35,125 nucleotides of DNA, taken from Halomonadaceae bacterium T82-2. GTDB lineage: Bacteria > Pseudomonadota > Gammaproteobacteria > Pseudomonadales > Halomonadaceae. Each line of letters begins with the position of its first letter. Within the stretch, counting starts at the first letter, position 1. A program made the position numbers and the translations under genes. Shown one piece after another: positions 32,133-35,125 of this stretch. Below the pieces are notes generated by a model, which ran no database searches, was not told where the DNA came from, and saw nothing but the letters and a program-made list of their open reading frames with translations. The DNA lies in contig LSBP01000032.1 in NCBI GenBank assembly GCA_001577635.1, positions 1-35,125 of the forward strand. Direction: 5' to 3'.

Positions 32133-34621
32133 CCCTGGCGCTCTCCGGCGACAACCAAAACGGCGGCACCCTGACCAGCAGCCACGGCGGCGTCAGCGTC
32201 GTCGACGTCAGCGCCTCCGAGAGCGCCGATGCCGACAACCCCGACAGCCACGACGCCAAGCTGGTGCTGACCCAGAGCCAGGCCGTGGATCTCAACGTGG
32301 GCGAGAACACCGCTTACAAGGGCGAGATCACCGCCGGCGCCGCCACCAGCGCGGTGGTCAATGTCGCCAGAGGGGCGGGCAGTTCTGCCGTCGATCTGCA
32401 GGCCCGGAATCTGATCGACCTCAGCGTCACCAGCGCCGCTGATCTTGACGTGGATGGTGCCCTTGGCCGACTGGAGTCGCTGCGCGTCGAGACCGACGGC
32501 AATTTCGATGCCTTCGATGTGGATTTTTCCGCCATCCACAGCGTCGAGCTTTCCGGTGACGGCTTCGTGGCCCTGGATGTGCTGGGCAGCCGGACCCAGG
32601 ACGACTACGGCATCATCGTCAATGCCTCGGAACTGAAGGAAGGCTTGTTGATCGGCCCCCATGTCAAGGGAGCGCAGACCCTGGATGCCGGCATCAATAC
32701 CCGGGGCACCGATATCACCGTGCGCGCCAGCGATGTGCAGAATTTCGTCGATCTGGGCACGCTCGACGCCGACAACGGCGCGCAGGTCGCCGGTGATGTG
32801 ACGGTGGATCTGGCCAATATCGCCGGCAGCATCTGGCTGAATCATGTGTACGGCAACAACGTCACCATCGACGTCAGTGATGCGCTGGGCCCCGTCGAAT
32901 ACTCGGGCATCCTCCGTGCGGCCGACACCCTGGTGCTCGACGGCGCCGAACTGACCGCCAACGTGGCGACCGTGGCCGCCACCGGCGAGAGCCTTGACGC
33001 GACCCTGAACGGGGGCATCGCCGTCGATCGCTTCACGGTCAACACGACGGCGGCCACCGGGGCACTTGAGCTGCAGGGCGATCTGGGGGTCGGCAGCGAC
33101 CTGGTCACGGTCGATGTGTCGGCCTATGCCGATAACGCGGAAATCGCCTTCGATGCGAGTTTTCAGGGCAGCGATAACCGCCTGGTCTTCGCGTTCGATA
33201 ACACCGACACCCTGGTGCTGAAGGACGGCAGCTCGATCGCCGGTGTCGAGACGCTGGAAGTGCAGAACGGCACGCTGGATATTTCGGCGCTGAGCCAGGC
33301 GGACTTCGCCGAGGTGGGCAATATCGTCATCGCCTCCGGCATCGCCATGCGGGCCGATCAGTTCGCCGGGCTGTCCTCCATCGAGGCCAATTCGTCATCG
33401 GCACGAGTCACGGTGTCGATCGACAGCGCCGAGCAGGCCGAGCAGGTCAAGGCCGCGCTGGCCACGATGCGGACCGATGCCGGCGCGCATGCCCTGAACC
33501 TGGGTATCGAGGTGGCACAGTCCGTGGTCGATCAGGCGGGCAGTGTGCTCGACGATATCGCTACGCGGGTCGGGAACGGCGGTGGGTTCGTCGCCCGGCA
33601 AACGGAGCAGGCGGGCGGCGGCAGTCCCGTCGAGATTGCCGGCGCCGTGCCGCTGGCCGAGGCGCTGGCGGCGGACGGCGCGAGCTTCGCCGACGGCGTG
33701 ACGCTCGCCGACGTCGCCTACTGGGATCCCACGACCGAGACGCCCATCGCCTTCACGGCGGGCACGACGTCGCTGGATGTCGGCAGCAAGACACTGCTGC
33801 TGCGCGATGGCGCGGATATCAGCGGCCTGGCCTTGTCCAATGTCGCCGGGCTGCGGATCGAGGACGCGGCGACGGTCACGCTGACACCCACGCAATATAC
33901 CCAGTTCACGTCCCTGAACGCCGGGGTGTCCGGAACGCCGGGGCATGAAACCGTGGTCTTCAGCGACGGCGGCGCGGTGGATCTTTCTGACTCCGGCGTG
34001 CCTTACAACTACGTGGAGGAATACCGGCTGAGCGATGCCGGCAACGTCTTCACCGGCCCGGATGGCGGCTTCATCATCACCGGTGGCGCGGGGGCGGATA
34101 CCATCACCACCGGCACTGGCAATCAGACCGTCACCGGCAACGGCGGCGATGACATTATCGACCTGGTGCCCCAGGATTCCGGTTCCGACACCCTCGTCTA
34201 CACCATCGGTGAGGACGGCGATGACACCATCCTCGGCTTCCGCGCGGCGACCGCCGATGGCAACCCGGCGCTGGATGCCGAGGAAGACGTTCTGCGCATT
34301 ACCAGTGAAAGCGATGCGGCCCATCTGGCCGAGGAAATCAGTACCATCAGCTTCATCGAGAACGGTGGCTATACCGGATACAGCGGCGGCATCGCCGACA
34401 ATACGGTCGATGTGCAAATCGCGTTCTACGATGGCGGCTCGATCACCTTCGCCGACTTCATTGCCGCCGGTAGTGACCTCTCCGGGTTCTCGTCGCAGGG
34501 GAGCTTCAGCGGCGGGAACGGCGACAAGGTGATCGATAGTGATGAAACCGTGGTGCTGACCGGCATCACCGGGTCGGAGCTGTCGGCGGCCTTCGGCGAC
34601 AGCCTGGCCTTTTCCGGGTAA
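32102..34621 (+). CDS. S-layer-like RTX surface protein slp2, C-terminal part after the frameshift
   Basis: This is the continuation of the preceding protein in another frame: GDAVLAKLGNQDLTLALSGD picks up where the first part is broken (about 32096). The listed start is the first possible initiator (GTG 32102), not a likely one. The 839 residues are repetitive beta sequence. A late RTX region (GGAGADTITTGTGNQTVTG, NGGDDIIDLV) and the C-terminal DETVVLTGITGSEL...SLAFSG resemble an uncleaved type I secretion signal and correspond to the end of slp1. Without a frameshift correction this part would not be made. It ends before a REP-like element. Confidence 0.8.
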   Translation: MLAKLGNQDLTLALSGDNQNGGTLTSSHGGVSVVDVSASESADADNPDSHDAKLVLTQSQAVDLNVGENTAYKGEITAGAATSAVVNVARGAGSSAVDLQARNLIDLSVTSAADLDVDGALGRLESLRVETDGNFDAFDVDFSAIHSVELSGDGFVALDVLGSRTQDDYGIIVNASELKEGLLIGPHVKGAQTLDAGINTRGTDITVRASDVQNFVDLGTLDADNGAQVAGDVTVDLANIAGSIWLNHVYGNNVTIDVSDALGPVEYSGILRAADTLVLDGAELTANVATVAATGESLDATLNGGIAVDRFTVNTTAATGALELQGDLGVGSDLVTVDVSAYADNAEIAFDASFQGSDNRLVFAFDNTDTLVLKDGSSIAGVETLEVQNGTLDISALSQADFAEVGNIVIASGIAMRADQFAGLSSIEANSSSARVTVSIDSAEQAEQVKAALATMRTDAGAHALNLGIEVAQSVVDQAGSVLDDIATRVGNGGGFVARQTEQAGGGSPVEIAGAVPLAEALAADGASFADGVTLADVAYWDPTTETPIAFTAGTTSLDVGSKTLLLRDGADISGLALSNVAGLRIEDAATVTLTPTQYTQFTSLNAGVSGTPGHETVVFSDGGAVDLSDSGVPYNYVEEYRLSDAGNVFTGPDGGFIITGGAGADTITTGTGNQTVTGNGGDDIIDLVPQDSGSDTLVYTIGEDGDDTILGFRAATADGNPALDAEEDVLRITSESDAAHLAEEISTISFIENGGYTGYSGGIADNTVDVQIAFYDGGSITFADFIAAGSDLSGFSSQGSFSGGNGDKVIDSDETVVLTGITGSELSAAFGDSLAFSG

Positions 34622-34666
34622 CCCGTACCGCTTGTCCAGGTCCGGCGCCAGGGTTGAAGTGCCCTG

Positions 34667-34705
34667 GCGAATGCATTCGCTCCCACGGCATCGGCGCCGT
34701 GGGAG
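34667..34705. repeat. REP-like double hairpin after slp2
   Basis: gcgaatgcattcgc is a perfect 14-bp palindrome. It is followed by ctcccacggc paired with gccgtgggag (10 bp, 6-base loop). CTCCCAC/GTGGGAG resembles the element at 176-247. It may also stabilise or end the slp2 transcript. Confidence 0.5.
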
Positions 34706-34743
34706 TGAACTCGTTTCAGGTTGCTCGTTGACCTGCGTGAACA

Positions 34744-34769
34744 GCCCGGTCATAAGGCCGGGCGTTTCT
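34744..34769 (+). terminator. Possible terminator between slp2 and the next gene
   Basis: gcccgg pairs with ccgggc around an 8-base loop, followed by gtttct. The stem is short and the T-run weak, but the position after slp2 and before a new gene fits. Confidence 0.45.
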
Positions 34770-34801
34770 GGTAGATTGCGAAGCCCGCGACAGGAGGGCG
34801 C

Positions 34802-35125
34802 ATGGCCACCAACCACCACGACACCGGCTACAAGGAGCTGTTCAGCCACCCCGAGTTCGTCCAGCAGCTGATCGAGGGCTTCGCACCCGGCGAGATCGCC
34901 GGCCTGATGGATTTCACCACCCTCAAGAACCACAGCGGCAACTACATCACGCCGCTGTTCGAGGAGAAGTTCGAGGACGTGGTGTGGTCGGTGGAGGTCA
35001 CCTGGCAGGGCATCACCCAGCGGGTCTTCCTGTACATCCTGCTCGAGTTCCAGTCGTCGGTGGATCGCACCATGCCGATCCGGCTGATGCACTACGTGGC
35101 CTGCTTCTACAGCGAGCTGCTCAAG
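34802..35125 (+). CDS. Rpn family / YhgA-like putative nuclease, 5' part
   Basis: The first 108 codons of a second Rpn-family (Transposase_31/YhgA-like) gene run off the right edge. HDTGYKELFSHPEFVQQLIEGF is the family's N-terminal signature, and E82-x-Q84 (LLEFQSS) with the preceding strand forms the PD-(D/E)XK site. CAGGAGG precedes ATG 34802. This subtype is the one whose 3' fragments lie at 29241-29642. Confidence 0.87.
   Translation, partial: MATNHHDTGYKELFSHPEFVQQLIEGFAPGEIAGLMDFTTLKNHSGNYITPLFEEKFEDVVWSVEVTWQGITQRVFLYILLEFQSSVDRTMPIRLMHYVACFYSELLK

Noticed and set aside
31115-32845. 576-codon minus-strand frame opposite slp2
   Set aside because: Ser/Ala/Val-rich shadow of a repetitive GC-rich gene; crosses the slp2 frameshift without relation to it.
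33395-35092. 565-codon minus-strand frame opposite the slp2 end and the right-edge Rpn gene
   Set aside because: It spans two different plus-strand genes and a REP-like element, has no motif, and is rich in Arg/Gly/His as expected of shadow frames.
1-35125. tRNA or rRNA genes
   Set aside because: No cloverleaf with a TTCRANY T-loop and no rRNA-like stretch was recognised on either strand; a tRNA-search program would be needed to exclude a weak case.

Overview
The window is GC-rich with proteobacterial codon use. The gene families (PrtD-type secretion, SapC, Wzm/Wzt, Rpn nucleases, recombination genes of a YqaJ/Gp3/DUF932/RadC type) suggest a gammaproteobacterium, most likely a Halomonas-like marine or halophilic organism. 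That placement is inference: there is no rRNA gene or housekeeping marker here.

Left third (431-14210): a type I secretion system (ABC transporter, HlyD adaptor, TolC-like outer-membrane protein) runs almost without a gap into surface-polysaccharide genes. These are a polyprenyl glycosylphosphotransferase, two GT2 glycosyltransferases (one on the minus strand), the Wzm/Wzt polysaccharide ABC exporter, and a 1116-residue protein joining a methyltransferase, a WbsX-like domain and an RgpF-like domain. A strong terminator closes the unit. After a 695-bp leader comes a 938-residue RTX/S-layer-like protein (slp1, 14956-17772), then a sapC gene broken by a frameshift. The layout resembles Caulobacter rsaA/rsaDEF, where an S-layer protein is exported by a type I system and anchored to O-polysaccharide made by adjacent genes.

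Middle (18880-27768): an accessory island. A minus-strand group holds a DUF3987/YfjI-like protein, an HTH protein and an inovirus Gp2/YagK-like protein. Next come a zinc-ribbon/glycine-zipper protein and a HigBA-like toxin-antitoxin pair. A plus-strand recombination group follows: YqaJ exonuclease, Gp3-like Cys-rich protein, DUF932 protein and short RadC. Three of the four plus-strand genes have a similar hairpin leader. No integrase, conjugation or capsid gene is visible, so the island looks like a remnant or part of a larger element.

Right third (27993-35125): a full-length Rpn nuclease carries a strong internal ribosome-binding site and in-frame ATG, predicting a C-terminal small protein of the kind known as intragenic Rpn antitoxins. 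It is followed by a free-standing second copy of that C-terminal region and two further Rpn 3' fragments, the last cut by an IS1595-family element. The IS lies 34 bp upstream of a second S-layer-like gene (slp2) that has a one-base frameshift and probably lost its native promoter. A second Rpn-family gene runs off the right edge.

The most interesting points are the Rpn C-terminal cassette array with its repeated 11-bp sites, the S-layer/secretion/O-polysaccharide superlocus with a module shared by the S-layer proteins and a glycosyl enzyme, and the repeated leader elements of the recombination genes.
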